The notes: generated from the sequence alone by a model not told the origin. 64,000 nt of DNA from Thermoanaerobacteraceae bacterium (GCA_017656305.1 JACDOG010000005.1:93660-157659); one strand, 5' to 3'. Shown: positions 8,882 through 18,339, counted from the first letter of the stretch. A program made the numbers and translations.

Positions 8882-9196
8882 TTATACACAACCAGTCGGT
8901 TTCGGCAACCCGGCAATTTTGCAGGCGCCTTTTGCCGGTCCTGATGGAAATAGCTCATAAATTTCTTTAAGGGAAAAGCCGGTTTCCTTGGTTACCTTGC
9001 GTACCATCGGTGCAATGCCATACTGTTTGTAATAATCTCTCAGGTAGTTAATAACTTTCCAGTGGTCCTCAGTTAATTCTTCAACTTCCTCTGTTTTTGC
9101 CAAATATTCGGCTACAGCCTCATCCCATAAATCCGGATCCGTAATGAAACCATCCTCATCAACTTCAATTACCTTGCCATTAACTTCAAAGCTCAT
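8882..9196 (-). CDS. dsrC: DsrC, sulfur carrier of dissimilatory sulfite reduction
   Basis: A 104-aa protein that accepts the sulfur of sulfite from DsrAB as a trisulfide between its two C-terminal cysteines. Both are present: one in GACKI and one as the penultimate residue in PTGCV, eleven residues apart, which marks a true DsrC rather than a TusE/RspA-type homologue with fewer cysteines. The start at 9196 follows TTTTGGAGGTGTTGAGC; a longer in-frame extension upstream has no ribosome site and a hydrophobic sequence foreign to the family. It is the last gene of the dsrABD unit and is followed by a terminator. DsrK of the membrane complex is the expected partner. Confidence 0.96.
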   Translation of the reverse strand: MSFEVNGKVIEVDEDGFITDPDLWDEAVAEYLAKTEEVEELTEDHWKVINYLRDYYKQYGIAPMVRKVTKETGFSLKEIYELFPSGPAKGACKIAGLPKPTGCV

Positions 9197-9290
9197 GCTC
9201 AACACCTCCAAAAGATTTTTGATTAGTATTAAAATCAAACTAACCCAAGTCACACAGCCAACAATACCTGCCACTTTGAAATTTCCTTCT

Positions 9291-9461
9291 TTATCCTTCG
9301 TCGTCAGCATGTTCTTCCAGGTTGACTTTTACAGCTTCCAGTGCCATTTCCAACCCCTCGGCAATCCCTTGTTTGTACTCATTGGATTTATAATCACGTA
9401 GTTCTTTCATAATCGCTTCGTATAGTCTGATAGTTTCCTGCAGGGATTCTTTCAGTGACAT
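9291..9461 (-). CDS. small helical protein between dsrD and dsrC, unknown function
   Basis: A 56-aa acidic, strongly helical peptide with no cysteines, beginning MSLKESLQETIRLYEAIMK and ending in an acidic tail. The ATG at 9461 sits after CAGGAGGTAAAGCCT, one of the best ribosome sites in the operon, so translation is likely. I do not recognise a family. It is 70 bases after dsrD and 94 bases before dsrC on the same strand, inside a transcript otherwise wholly devoted to sulfite reduction, which suggests an accessory or regulatory role there. Nothing in its sequence indicates a metal site or catalytic residue. Confidence 0.75.
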   Translation of the reverse strand: MSLKESLQETIRLYEAIMKELRDYKSNEYKQGIAEGLEMALEAVKVNLEEHADDEG

Positions 9462-9531
9462 AGGCTTTACCTCCTGAAGGTCGCCGGAGCTGATACCAAG
9501 CAGCATCCGGCGCCCTCTATTGCCAAAGGTT

Positions 9532-9735
9532 TTACTTGTTTTTCAGTTTCACATACGAGGTGCCCAGGTACAAAAATTCAACAATATCTTCCCTTGCCAA
9601 CTCGTTTACCACCTTATCCACTATGCGTTTCTTCACACCCAGCGAAGCAGCAATATCCTTGTTTTTCGCCTTGTCGACTTTTTCCAGGTATTCCACTACT
9701 TGTGACCTTATTTGGTCATGAGACATTTCAGTCAC
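9532..9735 (-). CDS. dsrD: DsrD, winged-helix activator of sulfite reductase
   Basis: A 67-aa winged-helix protein typical of DsrD, which binds DsrAB and stimulates sulfite reduction. The helix-turn-helix core is visible in KNKDIAASLGVKKRIVDKV, followed by the wing strands ending in YLGTSYVKLKNK. I prefer the GTG at 9735, eight bases after AGGTGG; an ATG three codons later (9726) is the alternative. It lies directly after dsrB with a gap of about 16 bases. DsrD is characteristic of reductive-type dsr loci rather than sulfur oxidisers. Confidence 0.92.
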   Translation of the reverse strand: MTEMSHDQIRSQVVEYLEKVDKAKNKDIAASLGVKKRIVDKVVNELAREDIVEFLYLGTSYVKLKNK

Positions 9736-9751
9736 GGAAGACACCACCTAT

Positions 9752-10825
9752 TTACTTAGTATACTTAAAGTTGGTAGTGGTTCTAAACGTCGGCACGGAG
9801 AAGATAAAGTCATCTATATGCTTATCTGTAAATGGTAGTTCGGCAATTTCAAAAAATTTCTCCCAGCCGATTCTTTCAATCCACTCGCCGTATCTTTCGC
9901 CTTTTTTCGCATTTTTGACCCATATTTCTACCAGGTTTTTGATAGCACTGACCAGTTCATCCCATCTTGGCGGGTTATTGGGTACCCAGGGAATAGCCAA
10001 CCGGGAAAATGAAGGGCCTGATCGCGCGTTGGATACCTTGCCACCTACAAAGATAGCCAAACCGTCATTTTCTGGGTCAATAATTTTCATTGACGGGCAA
10101 ACTGTATAACAGTTACCGCAGTACATGCATTTTTCTTCATTAACGCTGACGCTTTTGGCCTTAGGATTGGGGCGAATAGCTCCCGTAGGGCACGCAGCGA
10201 TTACATTGGGAATCTCGCAGTTTTTCGCCACACCTTCGTCGTCTATCTTGGGTATAGTCCGGTGTATGCCCACAAAAGCAATGTCCGAACAGTGAACCGC
10301 ACCGCACATATTTAGGCAGCATGCCATGGATATCTTTAACTTGGCCGGCAGGTCATCAGTTTTAAAGTAATCGAACAATTCGTCCATTACCGCTTTTACC
10401 GGACCAGAGGCATCCGTGGCAGCGCTGTGACAGTGAATCCATCCCTGAGTATGAATGATATTGTTTAAACAATTTCCAGTCCCGCCAACAGGCCAACCTC
10501 TTTCTTCCAGCTCGGCAATTAACGGTTCTACTTTCTCCGGATCATCAACCAAAAATTCCACGTTGTGTCTTGAAGTAAACCGCAAGTGCCCGTTGCAGTA
10601 CTTGTCGGCTATGTCAGCAAACTCGCGAAGAGAAGTTATACTTAGCAGGCGCGGGGAACCGGCACGAACCGTATACAACTCGTCGCCTGTTTCACTAACG
10701 TGCTTCAGCACCCCTGGTTTAATTCTTTCAAAATACTTCCACTTGCCATAATTATCCTTAATAATTTGGGGCAGCATCTCTTCATAATGTGGAGGACCAA
10801 TATCAGTTCTACCTTTGGCTACCAT
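9752..10825 (-). CDS. dsrB: dissimilatory sulfite reductase beta subunit
   Basis: A 357-aa subunit with the siroheme/[4Fe-4S] region ([16 protein letters not shown] and [17 protein letters not shown] near residues 125-185) and an inserted ferredoxin domain [13 protein letters not shown] near 233-246. It forms the catalytic alpha2beta2 enzyme that reduces sulfite and loads sulfur on DsrC; in DsrAB the functional siroheme is held in DsrB. The dsrA stop and dsrB start overlap by one base (TAATG), giving translational coupling. The full length and all expected cysteines argue for an active enzyme. Confidence 0.97.
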   Translation of the reverse strand: MVAKGRTDIGPPHYEEMLPQIIKDNYGKWKYFERIKPGVLKHVSETGDELYTVRAGSPRLLSITSLREFADIADKYCNGHLRFTSRHNVEFLVDDPEKVEPLIAELEERGWPVGGTGNCLNNIIHTQGWIHCHSAATDASGPVKAVMDELFDYFKTDDLPAKLKISMACCLNMCGAVHCSDIAFVGIHRTIPKIDDEGVAKNCEIPNVIAACPTGAIRPNPKAKSVSVNEEKCMYCGNCYTVCPSMKIIDPENDGLAIFVGGKVSNARSGPSFSRLAIPWVPNNPPRWDELVSAIKNLVEIWVKNAKKGERYGEWIERIGWEKFFEIAELPFTDKHIDDFIFSVPTFRTTTNFKYTK

Positions 10826-12036
10826 TATTTTTCATCCCCCTCTTCTTTTTGTACCAATTCATCAGGCCACCAGAAGAAGTACGGGTTAGCCCGCGGATGA
10901 TGAACCATCTGCGCTTTAGGTTCAAGGCCTACCTCTTTTAGGAAGGTTCTCATCCCCTTCCTATAAATCAACTCACCAATTCTCTCTCTTACCTTGGCGT
11001 TTTCATCCCACCATTCCCAAATGCGTTCCAGTAAGTCTTTCAGTTCTGCATAACCATCCTCTTTGTTCAACTTCATAAACGGAACAATAACCCAGGATAA
11101 GAATGCCGATTGAACAATAGTAGCCTTACCACCAATTAGAATAGTAGCACCGCAGTCCTTACCAATGCGAAGTGCCTTAGGCATCTTGTTGATACAGTGC
11201 ATACATCTTACACAGTTTTCATCATCAACTGTAAACTCGGCTTTTTCTTTATCAAAAGCACAGGCTTTAGTCGGACACTTATCGACTACCAAACCTTGAA
11301 TATCCATGCCACTTGCCGCATACTCCTTTACGGCCTCTGCATCAATGCGAATGGAATCTCGCCAGGTACCAATAATTGACAGGTCGGCCCGGGCAATGGA
11401 TGAAACACAGTCATTTGCACAGCCGGAAATTTTTATTTTAAACTTGTAGGGCCACATAGGCCTGTGCAGCTCATCCTGGTATTCGTTGGTTAAATTATGA
11501 CACAAGTGTAAAGTATCAAAGCAGGCATTATTGCATCGTGCCGGCCCCACGCAGCAGCTGGGTGTTCTTAAGTCGGAACCGGAACCACCTAAATCCCAAC
11601 CGTTTTCCGCAAGCTCATCAAAACACGGCTGCAGGTGGTCGGTAGTAGTACCCAACAGTACTGCATCACCAGTAGCACCGTGCATGTTGGTCAATCCCGA
11701 ACCGTGTTTTTCCCAGATGTCAGCCAGATTTCTCAAAGCATCAGAGGTATAAAACCATCCTGATGGCTGGTTAACACGCATGGTGTGAAACTCCTGCACA
11801 TTGGGGAACTCTTCCGGAATATCACAGTACCTACCGATAACACCGCCGCCATATCCTCTAACACCAACAATACCACCGTGTTTCCAGTGACACATTTTAT
11901 CTTCATAAGATCTTTCCAGCAGGTCGATAGCTTCTTCTGTCATTTTGTTGCCGGCCTGCTTTTCCATTTCCTTTACAAAACTGGGCCATGGACCCTTTTT
12001 CAGTTCATCCAACAATGGTCTCTTCTTATCTGACAT
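10825..12036 (-). CDS. dsrA: dissimilatory sulfite reductase alpha subunit
   Basis: A 403-aa subunit of DsrAB. The siroheme-cluster cysteines appear as [12 protein letters not shown] and [15 protein letters not shown], and an inserted ferredoxin domain has [12 protein letters not shown] plus an upstream CPTKACAF. The ATG at 12036 follows GAGGTGGGAAAGGA; the in-frame ATG six codons earlier is part of the leader. A ferredoxin gene precedes it by 48 bases and dsrB overlaps its end, so the unit reads fdx-dsrA-dsrB-dsrD-orf-dsrC. The length is within the normal range for Gram-positive sulfite reducers. Confidence 0.97.
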   Translation of the reverse strand: MSDKKRPLLDELKKGPWPSFVKEMEKQAGNKMTEEAIDLLERSYEDKMCHWKHGGIVGVRGYGGGVIGRYCDIPEEFPNVQEFHTMRVNQPSGWFYTSDALRNLADIWEKHGSGLTNMHGATGDAVLLGTTTDHLQPCFDELAENGWDLGGSGSDLRTPSCCVGPARCNNACFDTLHLCHNLTNEYQDELHRPMWPYKFKIKISGCANDCVSSIARADLSIIGTWRDSIRIDAEAVKEYAASGMDIQGLVVDKCPTKACAFDKEKAEFTVDDENCVRCMHCINKMPKALRIGKDCGATILIGGKATIVQSAFLSWVIVPFMKLNKEDGYAELKDLLERIWEWWDENAKVRERIGELIYRKGMRTFLKEVGLEPKAQMVHHPRANPYFFWWPDELVQKEEGDEK

Positions 12037-12084
12037 TCCTTTCCCACCTCGCATAAAAAGTTTTCGCTTGCGGTTCCCGAGAGA

Positions 12085-12267
12085 TTACAACTCCTGGAGG
12101 CTGATGGCTTCCTGCGGGCAAATGCTGACACAGCTCTCACAACCCATGCATTCACCATCACCTATATCTGCCTTGCCATCACTGACTACCAAGTATTGGG
12201 CGGGACAAGAAGTTTCACAAGTTCCGCAACCATCACAACGATCAGTGTCAATTGTTACAAGATACAT
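12085..12267 (-). CDS. 2[4Fe-4S] ferredoxin at the head of the dsrAB operon
   Basis: A 60-aa bacterial-type ferredoxin with two cluster motifs, CDGCGTCETSCP and CMGCESCVSICP. The ATG at 12267 follows GGGAGGTGAAACGC. It is the first gene of the dsrAB transcript, 48 bases before dsrA, and is therefore a plausible electron donor to DsrAB, which requires six electrons per sulfite with four supplied through DsrC chemistry and membrane modules in current models. Its specific partner is inferred from position only. Confidence 0.93.
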   Translation of the reverse strand: MYLVTIDTDRCDGCGTCETSCPAQYLVVSDGKADIGDGECMGCESCVSICPQEAISLQEL

Positions 12268-12635
12268 GCGTTTCACCTCCCATGCAATAATTTAATAAGC
12301 CTCCCTTGTTCTTGTTAACACTTTAACAATCAATACTACAGAGTTTGTTGTTCATTATTGATTGCTTATTACTTTGTCTAAAATAGTGAAATATCGAAAC
12401 CAGGGCTTTCACCCCTAATGAAATCAGTTATCAAAAAAATTGCGACAACACTGCCAATGCAACATATTTAGTTTTAATCCTAAATGCTAATAACATATTT
12501 CGACTTTTTTCAAGAGATTCCTCCTTTTTTCTGTGTATTTCCCCGGAAAATTTCTGCAACAGCTGATGTTTTTCTGGTATATCGAAAATACTTATAAGTT
12601 TTTTTGCTTATAATTAAAATTTGTTGTTAATTAAA
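12268..12635 (-). promoter_or_regulatory. dsr operon leader and promoter region
   Basis: A 368-base AT-rich stretch separates dsrM from the ferredoxin gene. It should hold the promoter of fdx-dsrABD-C. A weak hairpin near 12595-12615 (TTATAAG / CTTATAA) may end the dsrKJOPM transcript. A strong ribosome site AAGGAGGAATCTC precedes a TTG that opens an eight-codon reading frame, MKKVEICY (12487-12513), a possible leader peptide. A short AGGG/CCCT hairpin lies near 12405-12420. I could not assign a promoter with confidence. Confidence 0.4.
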
Positions 12636-13628
12636 CTACTCTTTTTCAACGGGTATCCCAACCGCTTTCATAACCTGCCTGAATTCATCCTCATATTCCT
12701 CATAGGAGTGAACCTCAACCGGATAATTCCACGGGTTAATATGACGCCTTGCTCGGCTGTCATTAGGAAGATTTCGCGTCGGACTTAAAAAGATACCTCC
12801 CATGTGTACCAGCTTGCTAAATGGAAAATAGGCAAACAGAACACTCACCAGAAACAGGTGAATATAAAACAATACGCTGATTCCTTCTGGCACAGTCGGA
12901 TTGAAGGTTGCCAAACCCAAAGCCAATTGCTTAACCGCGACAACATTCTCCCGCATAAAATAACGCATGAGGATACCGGTTAATGCCAAAGTAAAAATCA
13001 CCAGCAGCGGAAAGTAGTCGGAAAGTAATGATATATAACGCACTTGGGGAATAGCAACCCGTCTGATAAAAAGATAAGTCACAGCTAAAAGCAGAATAAT
13101 ACCGCTTACATAAATATGCTGCAGACCAATTTCAAAAAAACCGTCCACACTGCTGATGACCTTCACGAATGAAGGAATAGGGTCCGCAAAAAAGCGCAAG
13201 TGCCTGATAATTACCAATAGCATGGACCAATGAAACAGCAGTCCCGCCAGCCACAGCCATTTTTCCCAAGTGTAAACTATTTTCGGACCATCTTTCAGTT
13301 CCGCACGCACGTTGCGAAACAGCGATCGAAAAAAGAGCACTTCCAAAGCCATCCGTGCAATTACACCGGCCGTGCTGGCAGGGTTATCAATTTTATTTGA
13401 TTTAATCCACGGCAGTGATTTTTGCTGTCCGCAAGTAGTAGGTATTCGAAAGGGAACGGGTGACTGCGCCCATTTGACTATACGGTATACGACACCCGCC
13501 AGGAAGATGAAAAACGCGGCGTACGGTATGACAACCCCAAACAAAAATTGCAAACCAGCTACCTGAACTCCCAAAAACGCCAGCAAAACCAGGGCTATAA
13601 CCAATAACGCGGATAATCCCATGCCCAT
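12636..13628 (-). CDS. dsrM: DsrM, membrane cytochrome b of the sulfite reduction complex
   Basis: About 330 aa with six or so hydrophobic segments and the NarI-like b-heme core (WLAGLLFHWSMLLVIIRHLR; FYIHLFLVSVLFAY). It carries electrons between menaquinol and DsrK, which reduces the DsrC trisulfide. I prefer the ATG at 13628, seven bases after GGGGGA; an upstream ATG at 13643 has a weaker site. In most genomes dsrM is the first gene of dsrMKJOP; here it comes last, 37 bases after dsrP, so the gene order is K-J-O-P-M. Confidence 0.93.
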   Translation of the reverse strand: MGMGLSALLVIALVLLAFLGVQVAGLQFLFGVVIPYAAFFIFLAGVVYRIVKWAQSPVPFRIPTTCGQQKSLPWIKSNKIDNPASTAGVIARMALEVLFFRSLFRNVRAELKDGPKIVYTWEKWLWLAGLLFHWSMLLVIIRHLRFFADPIPSFVKVISSVDGFFEIGLQHIYVSGIILLLAVTYLFIRRVAIPQVRYISLLSDYFPLLVIFTLALTGILMRYFMRENVVAVKQLALGLATFNPTVPEGISVLFYIHLFLVSVLFAYFPFSKLVHMGGIFLSPTRNLPNDSRARRHINPWNYPVEVHSYEEYEDEFRQVMKAVGIPVEKE

Positions 13629-13665
13629 CTTCAAATCCCCCATTTCACTATGTTTCTGTCAATTT

Positions 13666-14820
13666 CTATTCCACTTCAGCTTTCACTGAAACAACCAGCT
13701 TATAAAACACGCTGAGCAGGAAAAGCCCTACCGCCCAAATACCCAGACTGACCATAATTTCCGGTAGCGTAGGTACGTATTCCGTAACAGTTTCAAACGG
13801 GTTGGGAATAAAACCTCCCACTACGAAACTAATACCTTTTTCAATGAGCATTGAAACAAACACCGCCACACATGCCAAAAGTAACGCCCCATCATTGCGA
13901 CGCATTTTCGGGTTAAGCAGGATAACCAGGGCAAATACCGCCAGCACCACAAACAGCCACATTAGGGGCACCAGTTTGCCATGCCCTTCAATTCCCATAA
14001 ATAAATACCGTAGACTGAGCATATGCCCTGGAACTTTGCTGTAAAAAGCCGTAAAAAACTCCACTGCAATCATAAAAAGTGTTATTACCAAGGCATAAGT
14101 AACAATTAATGACAACTTTTGCACAGCTGCTTTTCCGGCGTCAAAATTGGCATACCTTTTTAATATATAAGTTAAAATAATCAACAACGCCGGCCCGGTG
14201 GCAAAAGCAGACGCGAGAAACTTTGGAGCTATCAGAGCAGTTAACCAGAAGTCTCTCCCGGCCAGACCGGAATACAGAAAGGCAGTTACCGTATGAATAC
14301 TGAAAGCCCAGGGAATAGAAACATAAATTAACGCTTTCACCCACTTAGGCGGCGCTACTGAATTGCGTTCTGCCTCCAAAACATTCCAGGCAATTAATAT
14401 ATTTAAGAGCAGGTAACCGTTTAATACCACCATATCCCAAAACATGACCGAATGCGGCGTAGCATAAATTAGCACATTGAACAGCCTGGTTGGCATCCCC
14501 ATATCGACAATGATAAATAACAAGCACATAATCACGGAGGAAACAGCCAAAAATTCCCCCAACACAGTTATCCTGCCAAACTCTTTGACATTATGCAGGT
14601 AATACGGTAAAACCAGCATCACTGCCGATGCCGCAACCCCCACAATAAAGGTGAACTGCCCTATATATAACCCCCAGGACACGTCTCTGCTCATACCGGT
14701 AACAGTCAGGCCTTCGCGTAATTGTATGAGGTAAAAAAACAGTCCTAACGCCATGAGCCCCAGCAAACACAACAGCCAATTTCTGTATAACCTGCTGCCT
14801 TTAAAAGCTTTTTCCAACAT
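13666..14820 (-). CDS. dsrP: DsrP, NrfD-family integral membrane quinone subunit
   Basis: A 384-aa protein with about ten transmembrane segments, member of the NrfD/PsrC family. It is the membrane partner of the periplasmic/exterior ferredoxin subunit DsrO and contains the quinone site of the DsrJOP half. Hydrophobic segments run almost without interruption from residue 15 to 375, with acidic residues buried in several helices as usual for the family. It begins 17 bases after dsrO on the same strand. No cysteine cluster motif is present, as expected. Confidence 0.93.
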   Translation of the reverse strand: MLEKAFKGSRLYRNWLLCLLGLMALGLFFYLIQLREGLTVTGMSRDVSWGLYIGQFTFIVGVAASAVMLVLPYYLHNVKEFGRITVLGEFLAVSSVIMCLLFIIVDMGMPTRLFNVLIYATPHSVMFWDMVVLNGYLLLNILIAWNVLEAERNSVAPPKWVKALIYVSIPWAFSIHTVTAFLYSGLAGRDFWLTALIAPKFLASAFATGPALLIILTYILKRYANFDAGKAAVQKLSLIVTYALVITLFMIAVEFFTAFYSKVPGHMLSLRYLFMGIEGHGKLVPLMWLFVVLAVFALVILLNPKMRRNDGALLLACVAVFVSMLIEKGISFVVGGFIPNPFETVTEYVPTLPEIMVSLGIWAVGLFLLSVFYKLVVSVKAEVE

Positions 14821-14837
14821 ACAATACCCACTCCCCT

Positions 14838-15602
14838 TTACACTAAATAATAAACGTTGGGATGCGTACCCAATTCCACCCGACGCTGTAATGCAAGTCG
14901 TGTTGTCAGCAGTTTTCTAACCTGTGAATGGGGATTTTCCAGATCACCAAAAGCAAGCACATTTCTAGGACAAGCTTCTACGCATAAAGGAAGCAGTCCG
15001 GCGGCAAGTCTTTCAGCGCAAAAGTTGCATTTTTCAACAACACCTTTTCTTCTAGCGGGGTACTCCAGGTTCTTTTGTTTGATACAAGGGCGCGGGTCTT
15101 GAAAATTAAAACTCCGGGCTCCATAGGGACATGCAGCCATACAGTACCGGCACCCGACGCACCTGTGATAATCCATCATAACGATGCCGTCTTCCCTTTT
15201 ATAGGTAGCTTTCGTCGGGCAAACTCTCACGCAGGCGGGATTCTCGCAGTGATTACACATGACCATACAATGATGCTTTTGGGCCCCATGGCCGACATAT
15301 TTATTTTCCAAACCGGGAAAGACTTTTTCGAAAGGCTCGCTCCAAATCCATTTAACTTCCTCTTCCCGGTCCTTAATATCCGGCACATTATGCGCCGCGT
15401 GACACGCTCTCTGGCATTTCATACAGTTATCACACTTGTTAATATCTACTACCATGGCCCATCTTTTGCCCGCCAGGGCTTTGGGCGCGGGGGAAAAACG
15501 TTCTTGTCCGGTTCCCGCCAGTGCACTGGCAATTGGTAATGTGCCCAGCCCCAGCATCCATGTTCCGCCTATCTTGAAAAATTTTCTCCTGCTAATTTTC
15601 AT
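14838..15602 (-). CDS. dsrO: DsrO, Tat-exported ferredoxin subunit
   Basis: A 254-aa four-cluster ferredoxin of the NrfC/HybA family. It starts with a twin-arginine signal (SRRKFFKIGG, then a hydrophobic stretch ending ASALAG), so it is moved folded to the outer face of the membrane. Cluster motifs include CDNCMKCQRAC, CNHCENPACVRVCP, CVGCRYCMAACP and CNFCAERLAAGLLPLCVEACP. It links cytochrome DsrJ to DsrP. Its start codon overlaps the dsrJ stop (TAATG), showing tight coupling. Confidence 0.94.
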   Translation of the reverse strand: MKISRRKFFKIGGTWMLGLGTLPIASALAGTGQERFSPAPKALAGKRWAMVVDINKCDNCMKCQRACHAAHNVPDIKDREEEVKWIWSEPFEKVFPGLENKYVGHGAQKHHCMVMCNHCENPACVRVCPTKATYKREDGIVMMDYHRCVGCRYCMAACPYGARSFNFQDPRPCIKQKNLEYPARRKGVVEKCNFCAERLAAGLLPLCVEACPRNVLAFGDLENPHSQVRKLLTTRLALQRRVELGTHPNVYYLV

Positions 15603-15997
15603 TACTCATCCCCCTTTGCCTCAAGATGACAGCTCCAGCAGACCGGTTTCACGCCAGCATAATCATGACACCGATCGCAAAATTCCTCTTTGTTTGAATG
15701 ACATTTTAAACACGTGTTCTGCAGGCTCATATCATACGTCTTGCCGTCGGAGGCTCTGTAAATCCTCATTCCTTCCCTGGCCACGGCATTTTTCCATTCC
15801 ATAAGTAATTCCATATGCCTTCTTCTCATAAAGTCTCTAGACTCAACGCATTGTTTCTCTTCCAGTTGGTTAATGGCAGGAGTATCAAGCTCCAGTACCG
15901 GGGCAACCGAGTCGTTTCCCAATGCACTCCAAAACGGAAATGTAGCCATAGCAATAAAAATAATTAATCCAGCAAGTATGTTTCGGGACTTATACAT
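15602..15997 (-). CDS. dsrJ: DsrJ, triheme cytochrome c
   Basis: About 131 aa: an N-terminal signal anchor followed by three CXXCH heme sites (CLKCH, CDRCH, CWSCH) in the last 45 residues. The conserved CVESRDFMRRRHM segment supplies the unusual cysteine ligand seen in DsrJ hemes. It faces the outside of the membrane and exchanges electrons with DsrO; its physiological redox partner is still unknown in the field. The ATG at 15997 follows GGAGG by nine bases and overlaps the end of dsrK by eight bases. Confidence 0.94.
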   Translation of the reverse strand: MYKSRNILAGLIIFIAMATFPFWSALGNDSVAPVLELDTPAINQLEEKQCVESRDFMRRRHMELLMEWKNAVAREGMRIYRASDGKTYDMSLQNTCLKCHSNKEEFCDRCHDYAGVKPVCWSCHLEAKGDE

Positions 15998-17606
15998 CGC
16001 CACCATCCTCCGTTCTCAGCAGCGGTTCGCCACGCAAATTAGTGGTACGCTGCTTTTCACCCTTCATTATCAGCGCGTTGCCCACCAACTCATGAACTCC
16101 GGAAACACTGACCCCGGGAACCCAGTAGTTCATCAATGTCGGCAGCGCGGCTCTATCTACAGCACAAATGCACGTCAAAGTATTGACATCGTATTTTTCA
16201 TGTACGTATTTAACCGCATTAGCTCTAGGCAGACCGCCTTTCATCCTCATGACCATATTTTCTTCGGCATTTAAACCAGCACCACTGCCGCAACAGAAGG
16301 TCTTTTCCCGAATAGTCTCTTCAGGCATTTCATAAAAGTAATTACAAGTATTTTTTATGATGTAGCGCGGCTCTTCAAACAGGCCCATCGCTCTGGCAGG
16401 ATTGCAAGAATCGTGAAACGTAATCCTAAAGTGGTCGTTCCGGGATGGATCCAACTTCAGCTTGTTATTCCGGATAAGGTCTGCTGTAAACTCTACGATA
16501 TGAACCATCTTGGTAGATTTAGCGTTTTCAAACTTGGTGCCTGTTATGGGAGAAACCGGCTCTTCTAAAAAATCAGCCGGGCCGTTCATGGTATTCATGT
16601 ACTGATGTACCACCCGCCACATGTGACCGCACTCGCCTCCAAGTATCCACTTGACTCCCAATCTTTCGGCCTCGGCATACATCTTTGCATTAAGACGCTT
16701 CATCATTTCATGCGAGGTAAAGGAGCCAAAGTTACCGCCTTCGGAAGCATAAGTGCTCAAAGTATAATCAAGCCCTATCTCATGAAATAACATCAGGTAA
16801 CCCATAAAAGTATAAATACCGGGATCAGCAAAAACGTCACCCGACGGTGGAATAAATAGTATTTCCGCTCCCTTTCTGTTAAATGTCGGCTCCACTCGTA
16901 TGCCGGTAACATCTTCAATATCATCTGCCAGCATTTCCACCATATCCTTTAAAGCGTGCGGTTGAATGCCCAGGTGGTTTCCCTTTTTATAACAGTTGGC
17001 CACAGGAGAAGCAATCCATTCAATGTTGCAGCCCAGTAAGTTAAGCAGTTCCCGGGCGATAATGGTAATTTCGGCAGTATCTATCCCATATGGACAAAAT
17101 ACCGAGCAGCGGCGGCACTGCGTGCACTGGAAGAAGTAATAAAACCATTCTTTAACAACATCTTCCGTCAGTTCCCGTGCCCCAGCCATTTTTCCCAGAA
17201 GTTTGCCGGCAACGGTAAATTCCTTTCGGTAAATTGAGCGCAGCAGTTCCGCTCTCAGCACAGGCATATTCTTTGGATCACCAGTCCCCAGAAAGAAGTG
17301 GCATTTGTCAGCACAGGCGCCGCACCTGACACAGATATCCATGAAAATTCTCAAAGAGCGATACTTTTCCAACCGCTCTCTCAGTCCTTCAAAAATAACT
17401 TCCTTCCAGTTTTCTGGAAGTTTCCAATCTTCTTCCTCCGGAGACCATTTTCTTGGATTGGGAAGCCCCACTGCTTCCAGGCTTTCCGGTTTTGCAGCAT
17501 AGCACCACATACCCTCTTCAAATTTCACAGGCATATCCATCCATGGCTTTGCCGGAGGTTTATGATCGATGTTAACTAGCTGTTCTGGCTTTGGAACTTT
17601 TGCCAT
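15990..17606 (-). CDS. dsrK: DsrK, catalytic Fe-S subunit that reduces DsrC trisulfide
   Basis: A 538-aa HdrD-like protein. Two [4Fe-4S] motifs, CVRCGACADKCH and CTQCRRCSVFCP, precede a CCG domain with HDSCNPARAMG, FCCGSGAG and a final cysteine pair in CICAVD, which carries the non-cubane cluster. It sits on the cytoplasmic face with DsrM and is the site where the trisulfide of DsrC is cleaved. It is the first dsr gene of this transcript, 65 bases after the RsbRD-type gene. It differs from the second copy at 2295-3908 mainly in the CCG region and N-terminus. Confidence 0.95.
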   Translation of the reverse strand: MAKVPKPEQLVNIDHKPPAKPWMDMPVKFEEGMWCYAAKPESLEAVGLPNPRKWSPEEEDWKLPENWKEVIFEGLRERLEKYRSLRIFMDICVRCGACADKCHFFLGTGDPKNMPVLRAELLRSIYRKEFTVAGKLLGKMAGARELTEDVVKEWFYYFFQCTQCRRCSVFCPYGIDTAEITIIARELLNLLGCNIEWIASPVANCYKKGNHLGIQPHALKDMVEMLADDIEDVTGIRVEPTFNRKGAEILFIPPSGDVFADPGIYTFMGYLMLFHEIGLDYTLSTYASEGGNFGSFTSHEMMKRLNAKMYAEAERLGVKWILGGECGHMWRVVHQYMNTMNGPADFLEEPVSPITGTKFENAKSTKMVHIVEFTADLIRNNKLKLDPSRNDHFRITFHDSCNPARAMGLFEEPRYIIKNTCNYFYEMPEETIREKTFCCGSGAGLNAEENMVMRMKGGLPRANAVKYVHEKYDVNTLTCICAVDRAALPTLMNYWVPGVSVSGVHELVGNALIMKGEKQRTTNLRGEPLLRTEDGGDV

Positions 17607-17671
17607 CGTAACACCCTTCCTTTTTGCAAATTTATCTTTACAGCACCCGCTTTATCAAGTCCAGAAAAAAC

Positions 17672-18190
17672 TTAACCGCACGCATTGCTCAATCTTTGAA
17701 CCATGTGATACTCCCGTTTTATTTCGTTCACTTTTGCCTGATAAATTTGCTCCCTGGCTTCCATATACTTGTCAAATGCCAGCAGGGCCAGTTCATCCAG
17801 CCATTTATCCATTTCCTGCAACTCAGTTTCGGAAACATACCCTTCACTAATTTCCTTACCCAGTTGGTCCCTTACGACATCCTTTAATTTAAAAATAAAG
17901 GCTATCGCCTGGGAAGGAGACGAGTCATAAACTGCCTTAATCTTAATCAGTTCCTCTAAAATGGAATGCAACTCACCAGTAGCCGCACCCCGAACAAGGC
18001 CTTCGTATAACCCAGCCGCCTGCCGGTAAAAGGCTGTTCCCACCGGGTTGGCAAACTGGTTTTCTTCCTGCTTGAGAAACTTAGCAGTCTCCGGGGGATA
18101 AAACTCCAAAATCGTTTCAAACCACCTGTTGAGAATGACTTTTTGTTTTTGCTGGAGGCATTCTTTTAAATTGCAGTTCTTCAGTTTCAT
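17672..18190 (-). CDS. RsbRD N-terminal domain protein upstream of dsrK
   Basis: A 172-aa soluble helical protein resembling the RsbRD N-terminal sensor domain: WFETILEFYPPETAKFL followed by an NPVG motif and long helices. It has no STAS or kinase domain, so it is a stand-alone sensor domain. Start chosen at the ATG after GAGGAGAGAAAGAAG; the longer reading from 18250 has no better site. It stands at the head of the dsrKJOPM transcript. A regulatory or assembly role is inferred from place only; RsbRD-like domains are known as globin-fold-like signal sensors. Confidence 0.7.
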   Translation of the reverse strand: MKLKNCNLKECLQQKQKVILNRWFETILEFYPPETAKFLKQEENQFANPVGTAFYRQAAGLYEGLVRGAATGELHSILEELIKIKAVYDSSPSQAIAFIFKLKDVVRDQLGKEISEGYVSETELQEMDKWLDELALLAFDKYMEAREQIYQAKVNEIKREYHMVQRLSNACG

Positions 18191-18339
18191 CTTCTTTCTC
18201 TCCTCACCGTGCAACATTACACCCATATTCCACCTCTTTTCCACTGGCACTGAAATTGTGCGGCAGGCTTGTGCCTCAATTCACATTAATTGTTGTATAT
18301 TAGCGTACATTATTTTATATTAAAGATAAATCCTAAATA

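Noticed and set aside
9197..9310. 38-codon N-terminal extension of dsrC with a hydrophobic stretch
   Set aside because: The DsrC family begins at the MSFEVNG methionine, which has a perfect ribosome site; the extension has none.
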